From Membranipora membranacea (taxonomy: Eukaryota; Bryozoa; Gymnolaemata; Cheilostomatida; Membraniporidae), in NCBI GenBank assembly GCA_914767715.1, contig OU612069.1, forward strand, positions 1,858,001-1,922,000: a stretch of 64,000 bases of DNA, written 5' to 3'. Position numbers and translations under genes: made by a program. A model generated the notes under the pieces. The model was given only the letters and a program-made list of their open reading frames with translations, ran no database searches and had not been told where the DNA came from. Numbering within the stretch: the stretch's first letter is position 1; every line of letters starts with the position of its first letter. Positions 29,348 to 42,249 of this stretch are shown here, in pieces.

Positions 29348-31998
29348 TTAGCACTTCAAAGTGAAATCAATACAGAATTTAATGAACACGAGTCAGCCTG
29401 TGGAAAAAGTTTGACCCTAGTATGGTACCTCTTCCATGTCAATAACTCAACACTCAATAACATTACACAATAGCACCCTAATTGATGCTCTTTTTGAATA
29501 GCAGGATATTGATTTCTGTTTTTTATGGACATGCTACTCAATCAATTGTAATTGGTCTTTTTGATCAATATTTTGAAGTAATTTTAACAAATGCTCACAA
29601 CTAAATCAATGGGAGCTCTGACAATAAAAGCTTTCGCAGGGGCTATTCATTACCATGAGCTTTAGATCCTAAACAAATGACAGCAACATTATCGCATTTC
29701 TTTCAAACACAAAGAAAATGAACACGGCTATTGATATTGGCAGCTATCCAGTGTGTATTGCCGTATGTAAGTGAATACATGAGTCTAAATACTTTGTCCT
29801 CACTAAACGTTCAGAATGTTTATTTAATGTGCCTTAAATATCAGTGGAACGTATCATGGTTAAGAGTGCCTCATAGAGAGTGGTCCCTCTTTCAATCTTG
29901 AAGTTAAGACTGAACAATGAAACTCGTTTCGCTCACCCTCTTACCAAACAGTGTTCCTTAGTGCGAGTGGTAATCAAACCAAGGAGTTGGAGACTCTAAC
30001 TCCCTGATGAAATACTACTATTCTCTCCCGCTCATTCTGTCCATCCTCCTTTACAACAATTCAAACAGATATCGGTTTCCAATTTGTCAGACACAATAGT
30101 AGTTGCCTATAGCCTCTCTAATGCTCTCTTAGCTATCATCCATCTACAACAGTAACCAAGTACACAGCCATATAATCAACACAATTAATTTATAATATCA
30201 TTTAACGCTATGTTATAAGTCATCTCTTCGCTTTCAAATTTATGTCTAGTAGCATCGCACAACCGGTTTTTTATGTGAATATGTTATCAGGTAGTGAAAT
30301 CTGTCAGACCTTTGCACTGTTTAATCAAACCCCTCTTAAAACAATATTGTCCTCACCTACCTCGCGCAATTAAAGTTTTCTCCTTCTTATCCTGTTGTGG
30401 GCATCCTCTTGATTATGTCCCTCAACCTATTTTGTTGGCGTTCTATAGCATGGGCTACAACTGTTTAAATCATAGAAAGTGCCTAATTGATCCAATGTAA
30501 TACAAAAAGATTCTGCTACCCCACTATTATATGCCTGTTTCGTTTAGTTTGACTCTGTAATGATTCACCTTTTCTTTATGAAGGTCATGGTTATATTCTT
30601 CAAACGAAGAAACTGATGATCATTTCTAACCATTTGACCATTCTAACCACTGATTTAAACCATAATAATATCTTTCAGGCTTTGATACAAAAATTAAATA
30701 AATCTGTTGACTCTACAATACCGTCTCATCCTAGCACAGTAGTTATGAAAATTTTCGGAAATGTCTTATAATCACATGGCCCGAATAGAAGAAGTTAAGG
30801 GGTGTGTAGATAGCATGATTAATTATATTTACGTACCACCAAACCTGTAAACCTGTAACATGAAGAGGTATGCAGTTTGTATTGTGTATATTCAATATAA
30901 TATCTGGAGTGGCTCAATGATTCGTTTTGACATATTCAAGAGAATTGGATAGTGGATAACAGTAAATTTAATCCGAGCATTATAGTAATATTTAAATAAT
31001 GGGCCATGTTGACTCTGTAATTTTGGGTCATATGATTAGGCTGACTTATGCCACATTGGATAAAAATAAAGAGTTGTGTTTATTAACATATTTTTAGTTA
31101 TTTCACATCAGCATTGACAATTAGACCCCCCCCCCCACGCTGAGGCTCAAATGAACCACAAATTTATTTTCAGTTAAATTATAGACTTATTAGTTTTTTT
31201 GTGGGAAAACACCTGTGTATGATTTTATTTTTTTGTAAAAGTTATTGAAGATTTTTCATGGCATGAAAATTATATTTGTGGCATTGGACCATAATCAATC
31301 ACATTAAATCGAACAGCATCATCTCACTTGGCCTAAGTCATTGCAATCACACAGAATAGCCCTTTTCAAGAACAGCGTAAATACGTCAAATTTAAAGATA
31401 AAATGTCAAGTTCACTATTCAAGGCAATCCCAATTTCACAGATCCACTTCATCATTGAATTCTCCCACCACATAAAACTGAAAATAGACCCAAAAACCTT
31501 TTGAAAATCAGAATCTCGTTTTCCTGTTTGGTCGATTGTCAGCAGAAACAACTAGATGTGTCAGTAAGCCTGGACAGGCTGGCAGGGGTGGGTGGACGGG
31601 GGAGACAGCCTGGGTAAATCTGTCACAGACCAGTCTATCACTTTCATAGATTCGGATTCACAACCAAGAGCCAACTAACATCCATGTGGAGATAAATCTA
31701 ATACCCTTGATATGAAACGCTATGCAGATTTTTTACTCTTATTTCTAAGACACACTAAAACAATTGGTGATCAATGTTCACCATTATATCTAGAGAGCTC
31801 AAAGCTCGAGCTCATCATTAGAGCTTATCACATTGATGAGGTAATCAATGCGCCAATCAGCTTTGGCTGCTGGGAATATAATCATAAGACATTTTCTACT
31901 CCAACAAGTGGGTGGAGCTTCTGCATGTCAATTAACACTCGGAGCAGGGTTAGACCTCAGTGTATTTTAGGCCTCTAGCACTGTAGGAGGTTTATTAA
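29348..31998. other. Gene-poor AT-rich region
   Basis: No coding exon recognised on either strand. Contains a 13-C run at about 31126 and, at 31565-31615, a GC-rich fragment related to the repeat in intron 1 of the ROCO gene ('caggctggcaggggtgggtgg'). Confidence 0.4.
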
Positions 31999-32403
31999 AT
32001 GGTCATGACAGATGCTCAAATAAAATTGGTACAGGGGATACTAAATAGGTATGGCAAGAATCCGGAAACAAACCCGATAACACAAGCTGAAGTGAAAGAC
32101 TTTAAAAAAACACTAGTCAATATGGGAAAAGACATGGACAGACTTAATCTTTGGACAGAATTTGGGTTGACGCTGTACCATAAGGTCGTTGAGATTGGCG
32201 ATACTTCAGCTGTTGAGAGTATGAATATGCTCATAACTGTATCCAAGCGTGAAAAAACTGCTCACAACTTGCAAAACTCCTGGGCGCATCGAACGCTTCA
32301 AGAGTTCCCTCCTTGGCCAGGGAGCACAGTGTCTTACACCAAATCACTTAGCAATTAAACAATGGGGTGAAAGATGTGGGAAGGATTTGATGTACAGTGC
32401 CCT
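31999..32403 (+). pseudogene. Broken ankyrin-like exon 1 (family relic A)
   Basis: The frame from 31999 (MTDAQIKLVQGILNRYGKNP) aligns with exon 1 of member 1. A frameshift near 32250 moves the continuation (LLGQGAQCLTPNHLAIKQW) to another frame. The homology stops at about 32403, where an inverted fragment begins. No coiled-coil or tail exon follows. Confidence 0.75.
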
Positions 32404-32409
32404 AATCAT

Positions 32410-32515
32410 TGATTTGCATTTCTGCAGGATGTCTTGTACCATGTCCTTAGCAATATCTTCGTTGATTGGCTGTGTGCCATTTTGATAACCATTAAATGCT
32501 ATTGCCAAAAACTAC
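32410..32515 (-). pseudogene. Inverted fragment of the 5' end of a member-1-like gene
   Basis: On the minus strand the 5' flank, the ATG and the first 25 codons of member 1 are recognisable ('ttatcaaaatggc', then 'atattgc' and 'gacatcctgcagaaat'). A small deletion after the ATG breaks the frame. It lies between two plus-strand relics. Confidence 0.75.
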
Positions 32516-32519
32516 TTTT

Positions 32520-32875
32520 TTCACGCCACAGTAAGCGTCTCCGATTGCAATGCTATCAGAGTTCTAATGGGTTGATCTCTGATAAGAAGCGTGTGGATTG
32601 CTTTTATTGAAGAAGGAAATCGGTGGCTGGTACGGATTTCGAGGCTCGTTAGTCGAAATGTGTCACTCCCATCCATTTGGAAGTGGAACAATGGGGAAGG
32701 GTGAAGGCTGTGAAAAAGTGTACGAGGCTCTCATCGAAGGTTTGCCCGATAGCATAAAATTAGAAGTCTTAAACGTTTTGGAAGAGAAGTGCCGGAATGC
32801 ACTCAAAGTAGCTGCTGATGTTGAGGATAGAGAGAAAAGAAAAATGATGGAGAAGAGAATCAAAGATGGTTGATG
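32520..32875 (+). pseudogene. Broken ankyrin-like exon 1 (family relic B)
   Basis: The second half of an exon 1: VSDCNAIRVLMG, then FRGSLVEMCHSHPFG, then EALIEGLPDSIKLEVLNVLE, ending IKDG at the normal exon border where the donor is a weak 'gttgat'. It has stops and a frameshift. A short GAT-rich stretch follows. Confidence 0.7.
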
Positions 32876-33088
32876 ATGATGTGGATGAGGATGATGATGT
32901 GGAAACTGCTCAGATGTGTGACCTTGGTAAAACAATATTCTACTGCATTCAGTCATGCCGAGGAAAGTAAACTTTCTAGATTCTTGTTTGATTCAACTTT
33001 TTTATGAGATATTGTGCTATTGCTGATTTTAATAAATAATATCTTGATATCACAATCAGTTAAATTGTAACTCTTGAATTATGGTGAT

Positions 33089-34382
33089 TTAAGGTCATGC
33101 CTCACCTAGAATACTAACTTGAGAACTTCTGATCCGAATTTCTTGATTTTTGATTCACATTGTAGCTATTCCTCGTCGAGCAATTTCCAAAGCCTCAATT
33201 ATCCTTAATATAGTTTCTTATGTTTGTGATTGCAATTTTAAAAATTTAAGCAACTGGTGCCCATGCAAAAGAATAGGAGCTGCCAATAACTGGGAGCATC
33301 TGGCTCAGACGCCTCACAACCATTAATTTGTATCAAACCAGGATTGGCAGCGCAAAGTAGTCCCAATAAAATTAACTTGTGAGAATCGATCGTAGTCACA
33401 AGCCTTGACATGAATATCAAGTACTAGAGAAGGAAAGTCCTATAATAACTGACAGGATTATACAAGCCAGCTAGTGAAATATTGTCAAATACACTAAATT
33501 GACTGGATTTCAGGGAATTATATTACTACGCCAAATCTGGTGCAGAAATATTGCAGGCAAAAAATCATGAATGGTTGGATTTTCCTCTGTATTCATGAGG
33601 CATTTATTTCCATTTGAGTAGAGATATCGATTTAATATTTTGGAATATACAAAAATGATATGTTTGTAGGTAGTTCCTATGCAATTGTTTACTCAAAGTA
33701 TCTTTTATTTGAAATTAGCTGGACAAAATGAATTTTGAGTTTACAGCCTGCCTCTGGAAAACTGAATGATAGGCATTCTTATTATACTCCTTCTCCAACA
33801 CAAAAGTTTCATTTGGTTTAAAAACAATGCTTAGTGCCCTCACCGAGGTTTTCAAATAATTTTACGTCTCGTTTCGTCAGGTCAAAGTGCATTTTTGTCA
33901 ATATTTTGACTAGTTTAGACGTCAGATAATTCAAAATTGCCAACTGGCACATGATATTTTTTTCATCAATACTGGTCAGCACTGGGTTAGTGAGGGCACT
34001 AGGGTAATCACATTTGTCCACCTTGGACAACAATTGACACAGCTCACTTTCATTATAGCATTGTCAACATTGATGGTTTATCTATCAGTGTGTGAATTTG
34101 AATTTCGTTTTTATCAAGTCAAATCAAACATTGAACATTATTGTTGTTATGGCTGCATGATATAAGGGTAATCTTTATGTTTAGCTGAATTTTCTGCTCC
34201 AAGAACTTGCAATGTCTTTTTAAATGGACAATAGTGACAATAGGTTTTGACATGTTGCTGAAGTGCAGTGTCGCGTTATGACGTTACGTCATGGCGTAAC
34301 GTCATCAAATTTTGGGTTTAGACTTCATTGATCATGTGGATTGAGAAACCCCAAAATGATTTTTGGCGAGGCATGACCTTAA
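33089..34382. mobile_element. TTAA-flanked TIR element, about 1.3 kb
   Basis: TTAAGGTCATGCCTC at 33089 is mirrored by GAGGCATGACCTTAA ending at 34382. TTAA borders are typical of piggyBac-like and some other DNA transposons. An internal inverted pair ('tagtgccctcacc'/'ggttagtgagggcac') lies at about 33830-34005. No transposase domain was seen, so it is non-autonomous if it is a transposon. Confidence 0.55.
34270..34308. promoter_or_regulatory. Inverted pair of TGACGT-like sites
   Basis: 'atgacgttacgtcat' is followed four bases on by 'cgtaacgtcat', giving several overlapping CRE/ATF-like half sites in a small palindrome. Lying inside a putative transposon, it may be chance or part of the element. 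Confidence 0.3.
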
Positions 34383-34669
34383 GGGACCTTAACCATGACC
34401 TTAACTGAACTGTACATCTTTTTGGCAGCATGTTCAGATTAGCCTCCTGATACACCATGGCTCGATACCAGCAAGAAATTCAAGTGCAGAATTAGCAGGG
34501 CATGCAGTCAAGTCTACACATTGGACACGTGAATCATCATTGCTATCCAATTAGAAAAATGCAGCAGCTAACACAGAATCAGGCCTGGTCTTATTTTTAA
34601 AACCTGTATTTCATAGAAACTGTTAAAAACTTCATTGACATGGTGGGATCATAAGGCACACTGGTCGTT

Positions 34670-35921
34670 ATGAGAAGGGCTAAATTTGTTATCTTATTTG
34701 CTGTATGAGCTTCAAATGATAAAGGTGAAACAATATGAGTCCGTTAGAATGCAGGATCCTGCCTTAAGATAACAAATCTTCTAACTGACTCAGTAGCCAG
34801 TTGATTTTCAAATTTTTCCCAATACATAGATGAGATTATGATTGTGATTACGAACATTGTCTCCTAGATCAGGCAAACATTTATAGCACCATGATAATAG
34901 GATATTTCCTGAAACGATATTATTGTAATTGAAGCTATGTAGGCAGTATCTAATAACATAGATGATTAAAGAGATAATGCTCACATGACAAACTTGGCAG
35001 GCCTTTTAATTGGACATTGGGACTGTTGATTTCTCAGTGCGTCATGATTCGGATCGATGTATTGCCCGAGTACCGCTTTAAACAAAAAGTTGCCAATGGT
35101 CTAGCAATAAGTTAATGTTGGTTTCCTGAATGAGTTGGGCTTAGGTTTAGGTTACAACTCAGTCGATAACCGAGATGAGTTCTTAGCAAGGTTTCCTTCT
35201 CCGTGTTGTGGGACGGGAGGGGATGGAGGCATCCGGCTAGGGGGATTTAATTCTCAGGCCGCTGTACATACAGTGAAAGCAGGGGTAAACACAAACCCAG
35301 AACCTAGCTCTCTGGGCGGATTTGACATGTACTGGCTGATATATACCCAATCCAGATTCCCTTTTGGTTTGCTTACTTGGTTAGATACCCGGTGACTTTG
35401 ACTCCGGCATACCAAGTGACTTTGATTATGTACTGGGTCATGGCCATCGATAGTTTGCGATTGTCTCCGAGCCCAAACAAGAACTATGTTTATCAATACA
35501 TATATTTTATTTTAGTATAGAATTTCATACAAATAAATGTAATAGAACGTGATCCAAGTGTGGCCAAGGCAGCCAGCCAAAACACCCAACAGATCACAAA
35601 ATGTAATCAACAATTACAAGATAAATGTTACTATCAAAATGTGCGACACTTTAAAAAACAAAGATTAACCAAATACTCTCAAGTTGCTGTAGAACAAATC
35701 CAGAAGATCTGTTTTATACACTGAGTTTAAGCAACAACAAAATATCTATTGGCAGAAGCTAAGCAATATGTTAATGTCTCAAATGAAGCAAATTTTTGTC
35801 AAAGTCTGAGAAGGACATGAGCTATGATGTTGGTTAATATTGTTATATGTTTTCATCTTTGTCCAAAGCTTGAGGAATAGCGATGTATTAAGGGCACGGC
35901 CGCCATATTGCCAAGTTACTC
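34670..35921. repeat. Segmental repeat R, copy 1 (flank of member 2)
   Basis: Diverged blocks match 52880-54720 ('ctcacatgacaaactcggc', 'cgagttcttagcaaggtt', 'ggacaggaggggatgga', 'gccagccaaaacacccaac') and 51640-51955. In copy 1 it runs up to the stop codon of member 2, so the 3' flank was duplicated with the gene. No separate gene inside. Confidence 0.75.
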
Positions 35922-37288
35922 TCAGTTTGTAGGCAGGTCTGAGCACTCCCTAGGCACAGATATAATGTTGTTTATGCAGTGATAATCAGACTTAAACGGC
36001 TTGCGAATTTTTGAGGGAGTCGGTTCTTTCTGCAGGTTACCTGGATTCCCCCAGCCACTTAAACCACTTGTAACACTTGTTCCAGAATCACAGCTCATGA
36101 GGCTTGCGCTCTCTTGCTACAAAAATAAATGTTGTTGTGTTGAATTTCTTGATACAAATCAACTTAGATGTATTATTAGTAATATTGTGGGAGATGTGTG
36201 TTAATCAAAGAAAATAAGAGCTTGGGCATAGTTGCATAGTTTGAGTATAGCTGAAATTCTCATACAAACTCAACAAGCAGCGTCTGCCTACCAGTTGATC
36301 CAATTCACTTACATGCTCAGCAAGAAATATTTTAAAAAGGGCTTTCATTCTCTCTGGCTCATCCTTTTTCTGTGTCTCAATTTCTTGCTTTAGTGTCCGA
36401 ATTTCTGTAAGCAGGTTATTTTCATCTTGCATCTTTTCAAGTTCCTCCACTTTCTTTTCAAGTTTCACTTTGTCAGCTCCCAAATCTAAATTAATGCACA
36501 GATAATGCTAAGAACAGAGATAATGGCAATGTATGACTGAGCGTGGTAGCCTACAGAATGGTCACCCAAACAGGACCACAGCTGTAAAGGTTTGAAACTT
36601 GTGAATGCAACTAGTCTTTTGATCTGAAATCTGTAATGCTATAAAATTGCATCAGGTGCTTTGTTAAATCAATTTGACTGTATGGACTATGGTATAAGGT
36701 ATTTTCAGATGCCACCCGCTTACCATCAATCTCTTTTCTGACTACTTCAAGAGGGGCAACAATCTTTGCAACCATGTCATCCTTCTTCTGCTGTCGGATG
36801 TTTGACTCATAAGCCACTCCAACGGGTGCTCTCCCTTTCTCATCTGTGGACAAGAGAACTTCCAGCTTCAATCTCTGTGTCAAGCCATCAAGTAGTGCTT
36901 TGAAGACAGCTTCATTTCCATTCTTCTCACGCCATTGCCTCACAGCAAGATGGACTGGGGTCAGGCAGTGAGCGCACTGTCCTGCAAGAGATCCCCGGAA
37001 TCTTTGGAAGGCAGTTACATCTTTCTTCATCTGCAGAAGTTGGTGTCGCTTTTTTTCTGGCAACAACCGATGGAGCAAAGTTATTGCCGCAACATCATTC
37101 GTACGAGCTGCAACGTGGTACACATTTTCGTCATAAGATGTTGTCAGGTCAGCAACATTCAAGCCTTCGCGATCAACTACATTTGTTGTAGCGATGTATC
37201 TTTCAAGGATGTCAACATCCAATGGGAATTTTGCAGGGTTATTTACATACCACTCTATTACTTGCTCAACCCTTTTCTGGAGATCCAT
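35922..37288 (-). CDS. Ankyrin-like/coiled-coil gene, member 2 (3 exons)
   Basis: Exons 37288-36724, 36485-36313 and 36116-35922 join (phase 1, phase 0) into 310 residues. The start ATG at 37288 gives MDLQKRVEQVIEWYVNN. Ankyrin-like stretches are at residues 55-78 (NVYHVAARTNDVAAITLLHR) and 109-135 (LTPVHLAVRQWREKNG). A coiled coil fills exon 2 (KLEKKVEELEKM, EIRTLKQEIET). Exon 3 has SASLMSCDSGTSV and DYHCINNI, shared with member 1. Same exon phases as members 1 and 3. It points towards member 1 (convergent). The exon 1 strand is also open in antisense, which I regard as a shadow. Function unknown. Confidence 0.75.
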
Positions 37289-38400
37289 TGCCACCTTGAA
37301 AAAGAGATTTATCACTGGTTGAAAATTTTTGAAGAAAGTTTCGTCTTTTTTGCCAATATTCAACGGTCGGGATGGCAGGATGCTCCTATTATCAGGCTTC
37401 AAGAGGTACCACATGGGGGAGCTTAATATGGTAAGCCTAGGAAGATCGCCAGACTGATTGATTCAGAAATATGAAAGAAGACAGAATAGTGAAAGATACT
37501 CACAATATCAAGTGATCGCAAGGAGATGAAACTATTCACTTAAAGCTTAACTTCACAGCTACCAATGGATCAATAAACAAATGTCTCTGACCAAATACAA
37601 ACGTGCCACAATGATTGCTTTATCATTATATTACCTTGTAGCATATGAATCATTCTCATTTGAATAATGTTTCCCTTATCAGCATAATACAGGTCGCGGA
37701 ACTTTCAGAAACAATGATATCTTCAATTAAAGTGTGCCATATCTAAGTAGTTTTGATAACTAAGGCTTATGGTCACATGAAAATGAGCATCTGGGTATGA
37801 TTTGTGTTTGGAACTGATGACTTAGGTTTTCCCAACTTGATTCACTTTCTCCCATCCCTGACCAGGTTGATAGTCCAACCAATTCTGATGCCAAACATGG
37901 CCTCCATTTTGTCTCCAAATATGTCATGAATCTTTTTTTACGTAGACACTCGTATAGACCATGGACAATCATGGCTAATAATGACTGATTTACATTTAAC
38001 CATTTTTCTCAGAAAATAATTATTATTATACATTACAAATCGTTATAGCTACACATTTCTCAACTATATTGAACTCTGCTGTTGGATTTTTGAAAGCTAA
38101 TTTATAAATGAAAATATTTAGGAATACCGTAAGGTCGCGTATTGTAGCCGCGTGGTTAATGTCCATGAGTGGTTAAAACGATGAACTCCCTCTTCCTCAG
38201 GAATAACAACAGGACGATATTGACCAATCAGCAAACAGTATCGCTTGAGCTATGTCTGGGACATTTGTTGAAATCAAAATGGCCGCCAAGTGATGAAATC
38301 AATATTACATCTATGAAATAAAATGGCTAATAAGCCCATATTCCTTACAAAAGAGTTCATGACTATTAGTTATATCTCAAGAAAACATCTTAGATACAAC
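37289..38400. other. Upstream region of member 2
   Basis: The open frame of exon 1 extends upstream of the chosen ATG to 37414, without a better start context. Further left I see no gene. 38126-38190 contains fragments related to the flanks of dispersed repeat D1. Confidence 0.4.
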
Positions 38401-38419
38401 ATACAGTGGTGCGCGTACC

Positions 38420-38840
38420 ACTGCACAACACACAGGTCTTCAGCTAGAAACCATGAGTCAAACGCTGTTTCGAGGCCTTCTCTAGTACAACCTCCTCATG
38501 GCCGGCCCCAGCAGCATGAAGCCACCCCTGTGTGTTGCTGAGCATCTCAATCAATCTCATCGATCCCTCAGTGCATTTTGTCAGTTTCGGTGGTTTGACA
38601 TAATTGGTGTGTTTACGCTGTTGCGCAACCAGGGAGGCTGCCAACTCTTCATTGTTTCAGTGCAACAATGTTCGCCCCATCACTCTCATGCTTATACTCT
38701 AAGCCGAACCAGTGCAGGGAGGTTTGCTTTCCATCAACTCATCGGCGCAAAGTCGCTATCGTCAAGGCACCCGCCCCTCGTGCCACTCGTTCACTACTCA
38801 AATTCACCACATTGAGCATAGTACAACTCATACACAAGTC
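38420..38840 (-). repeat. Coding-like dispersed repeat D2, copy 1
   Basis: On the minus strand the frame ending at 38444 (CTEGSMRLIEML... to LEKASKQRLTHGF) matches a diverged plus-strand copy at 46060-46400 (KRTEGK... to KKASKQRLTDGL). Other frames of both copies also align ('ggtgccttgacgat', 'agcatgagagtgatg'), so this is an old mobile or gene fragment. No domain recognised. Confidence 0.55.
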
Positions 38841-39179
38841 AGAGAGATGACTTGTTTGCGCTACAGCCAGTGGGCTGACTGTGATTTCCTGTCTCGCTCT
38901 GCCTGCCTTTTATGCGAGGGCCAAGCTTTTAATCCTATGTTTGTAAAACCTTAGATCTAACTCAGACTCACTTTGATTTTCACTCTGCAGAGATTAAACT
39001 ACTTTAATTTGAGTATTAAAGGCATAATCTTGCTTAGCCTTCTACCCCAAGCAATTTGCTTATCATCACTTAATCCCCTCATTCTAATCCTTACAAGGAT
39101 TATAACAAAAGGAATTAAATGCTGGCCAACTCCACAAAACAAAGTGAGTGTGTTAAACCCCAGCTTACAAGTAATAGGA
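38841..39179. other. Spacer and 3' flank of the LINE
   Basis: No gene recognised. The right part is likely 3' untranslated sequence of the LINE that follows on the minus strand. Confidence 0.4.
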
Positions 39180-41147
39180 TTACTTAGCTTTTGTCTTCAC
39201 ACAGTGCTGTTGCCATATCCATGCAGATGCGCTTTCTGCCTCATGTACTATGCTTTTTGTGGCTTGTTTGAGTGCTCTTCCTGAAAGCCCAACTCTGGTC
39301 AGAAATTTGGTAGCTGATCTAGCCATGAATCCACGGCAGCCAACTTCCACTGCGAATAATTCGCAATTCCAACCTTTGTCTTGGCATTGTGTGACCAGAT
39401 CTTCGTATCTTGTCAGTTTTCTCTCATGCGCATATGAGAGATTTTCTTCCCAAGGCACCGTCAATTCCATCAGTATTAGTGCTTTTTCTTTGTCAGACCA
39501 AACAATTAAGTCTGGTCTTTGGTTCGTGATCACAATATGCTGTGGCATGCTGAGCTGCTCTGTGAGGTCGCATCTCACCTGCCATTCTCCGCTGTTCATC
39601 AATCCCTTTTTGCGCAAAATCTTTTCACGCGCTTCACCACCAGCATTAGCATATTCACACTTCTCCGTGACATATTTACACAACACTTTCAGGACTTGAT
39701 TATGCCTATACGTGTATCTTCCCAGGCTCTGTTGGCAATTCGACAGTATATGTCGAAGTGTGCCCTTAGCCGAGCACTCGGCGCATTTCGAGTTCTCGGT
39801 CAAATTCCAGCGTTCCAGGTTTGCCGGGGTCGGTAGTTGATCATAAGCTGCACCAACCAGAAAGCTGATCCTTTGTGGCTCCATCGACCACAATTCTGTC
39901 CATTTGAGCTGACGCTGCTCAACAGACTCCCAACAAGTCCACCTGCCTTGTTGGGCTTGGCCTACAGCTTGTGTCTGGCGGCGCTCCTCTTCCATCTTGC
40001 GCACCTCATCAACTACCATCTCCCGTCTAACCTTTGGGCTTTCCTTTGAGAACCACCGGTTTGCTTCCCAGCCGATGCCATGACGTGCAGTTGTCACAGC
40101 ACCCACAATCTCACTTATCTCCAGTCGAGATTTGGCATCTCTGACAGTCTCTGTGACAGACCATTTTTTACCAGTGTCAAGTGTTGGAGCACATTCCCTT
40201 ATCACCTGGTCTGGTGACTCGTTCAACATCATATCCAGTCTCGCCTTTGATGTTTTGTACTCTTCCACAAGCGATTTCATAGGTAGTGAAAGAGTAAACG
40301 AACTGGCATACAGTGCATTAGTGTTGAAGCTCCTTGGAACTCCAAGCCACTTACGCATGTGCTTGTTAATCATTTGCTCCATTCTCTCAACTGGTGTTAG
40401 CGGAATATCATAAACTGTCAGAGGCCACAGAATTCGAGGCATGAGTGCAAAGTTGAGAATCCAGGCTTTGTATTTGCCAGACAGACGACATTTTTCAATC
40501 GCGTCCAGCCCTGTAATGAGTTGCTTTTTCACCTCGTTTCCGCGAAACCTGTCTGTGATCGGTAAACTGTACCATCTTCCTAAGCTCTTCACAGGCTGCT
40601 CTGCAAGTGTGGGAATACGCTCTGTTCCTATGAAGTAGGTATTTGGTACAGGTTTGCCTTTACACAAAGACAGGGACCGGCTCTTGCTAGGTTTGAATCG
40701 CATCGCACATCTCTCTATCAACTCATGCAGTCTATCGATTGAAGCTACAACCTGGGCCTTATCTGGTGATATTATTGTAATATCGTCCAAAAAGGCCCTC
40801 ATCGGCGGAAGTATCTGGTTATTCGCAACCTGGATCCCATTCACACTGCCTTGTGAATTCCGTATAACTATCTCCATCACCATAACGAATAGCAAAGGTG
40901 ATATAGCACATCCCATAGGGATGCCTACTGCCAGCTCTTGCCAGCTCGTGGTAAAGTTCTTAGTAGTGAATCGCATTTTGAACTTTTTATAGTAGCGCTC
41001 AACCATAACCCTTAGCCTGTCGGGTACCCAGAAGTGTGATAGTGCGAGGTCAATTATGCTGTGCGGTACAGAACCATAGGCATTCGCCAAATCCAACCAG
41101 ATTACCTCAAGGTTCGATTTTGCTTGTTTAGCAGACTTACCCTACCA
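39180..41147 (-). mobile_element. 5'-truncated LINE with reverse transcriptase and restriction-like endonuclease
   Basis: A single open frame of about 650 codons. It starts inside the RT palm (WLDLANAYGSVPHSI) and includes the catalytic FLDD box (MRAFLDDITI) and the thumb. Downstream is a zinc-knuckle (CAECSAKGTLRHILSNC), then a C-terminal restriction-like endonuclease signature (RPDLIVW ... ILMELTVPWEENL). RT followed by CCHC and a C-terminal REL-endonuclease is the layout of the R2/CRE/NeSL-type LINE clades. RT fingers and N-terminal zinc fingers are missing: just upstream (about 41147) the frame meets a stop. An uninterrupted frame implies a young insertion that was truncated on arrival. 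Confidence 0.87.
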
Positions 41148-42249
41148 TTCTACAGCTGCATCACTTGCCCAATATACCTGATAGTAGTGTTATTGATTAT
41201 GTGAACATCAACACACGTGTGTATTTTGTTGCTTATTTCTCTGTTGGCTCAGAAAATATAGTTAGGGTGGTTTCTTGGGCCCCAAACTATGCTCATTGGA
41301 TAGAGCACATGTTGTAGGTAATCAACTATGTTTAACTTTTCCAAAACATTGTCCATGTGAGGGGGTAGCAAGCCACAAAAGCAAAAGTGTGTCTTCAAAA
41401 TACTTCACAAATGATACAATTTCACAATAAATATCTTCAGTCATAGTGCACTTAGAGACATGTGGTTTTTTTTATCAGGTAAACACCCATTTAATTGAGA
41501 TCAACTATGAATCAAATACAGCTTGTCACATACACTGTATGTGACACGCCTAGGTGCATGACTCTACATGAAGTTAGGCATTGTATATTGCACTGTCATG
41601 GTTGCCATGGTCCTAATCTGATTAATTGTTATACTCTTCAGCATTTACTTCCATTTTTTGCACATTTAATTACCATCTAAATGCGGAGGTTGGCCATCAA
41701 TATAATGACGTATCATCCCACCTGTTTCTATTTTTACGGCCTATTTATACAGGTCAGTATAAAGAACAGGGGTTTTTGCTCTGAAGATTCAGTTACAACT
41801 TGGCGTTGCAATTTATCAGTTGCCTGGGGCATTTGCCCCAGGGTGTAGTTCAGTAATAAAATCATCAAACTGCCGAAAAACTGCATTCAGTATTATAAAG
41901 AACTCTGCCAGCAGTGAACTGTCGTGATCTTTCTCGATCCGACAAGCTTACTACCCCTCAATAATCTTAGAAACATGATCTGCTCTGCTCTGAATTGGTG
42001 GCAGTGAACCTTCTCAGCCAATGAAAGCCCTGATATTATTTGATGCAGTGAGACTGTGAGTCTATTGTTTATTTTCTATTAGTTAGTGGCATACACAATG
42101 GAAAGCCGAATATTTTGATATAGACCTTATCTATTAAGCCTATATTATAAGGGACACTAAATAGGCCAATTGTCTAGGACATCACACTAAGCCACACACA
42201 CAATTCATATGTGTTGTTATTCCTGAGGGAGAGGAACTTCATTGGTTAA
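41148..42249. other. Gene-poor region
   Basis: No exon recognised. A small hairpin 'tggggcatttgcccca' lies near 41824. The sequence around 42213-42247 is related, inverted, to 38182-38210. Confidence 0.4.

Noticed and set aside
36935-37426. 163-codon plus-strand frame opposite member 2
   Set aside because: It is antisense to a clear ankyrin-like exon shared by two paralogues and shows no domain of its own.
39250-40992. Several plus-strand frames inside the LINE
   Set aside because: They are shadows of the continuous minus-strand reverse transcriptase and endonuclease frame.
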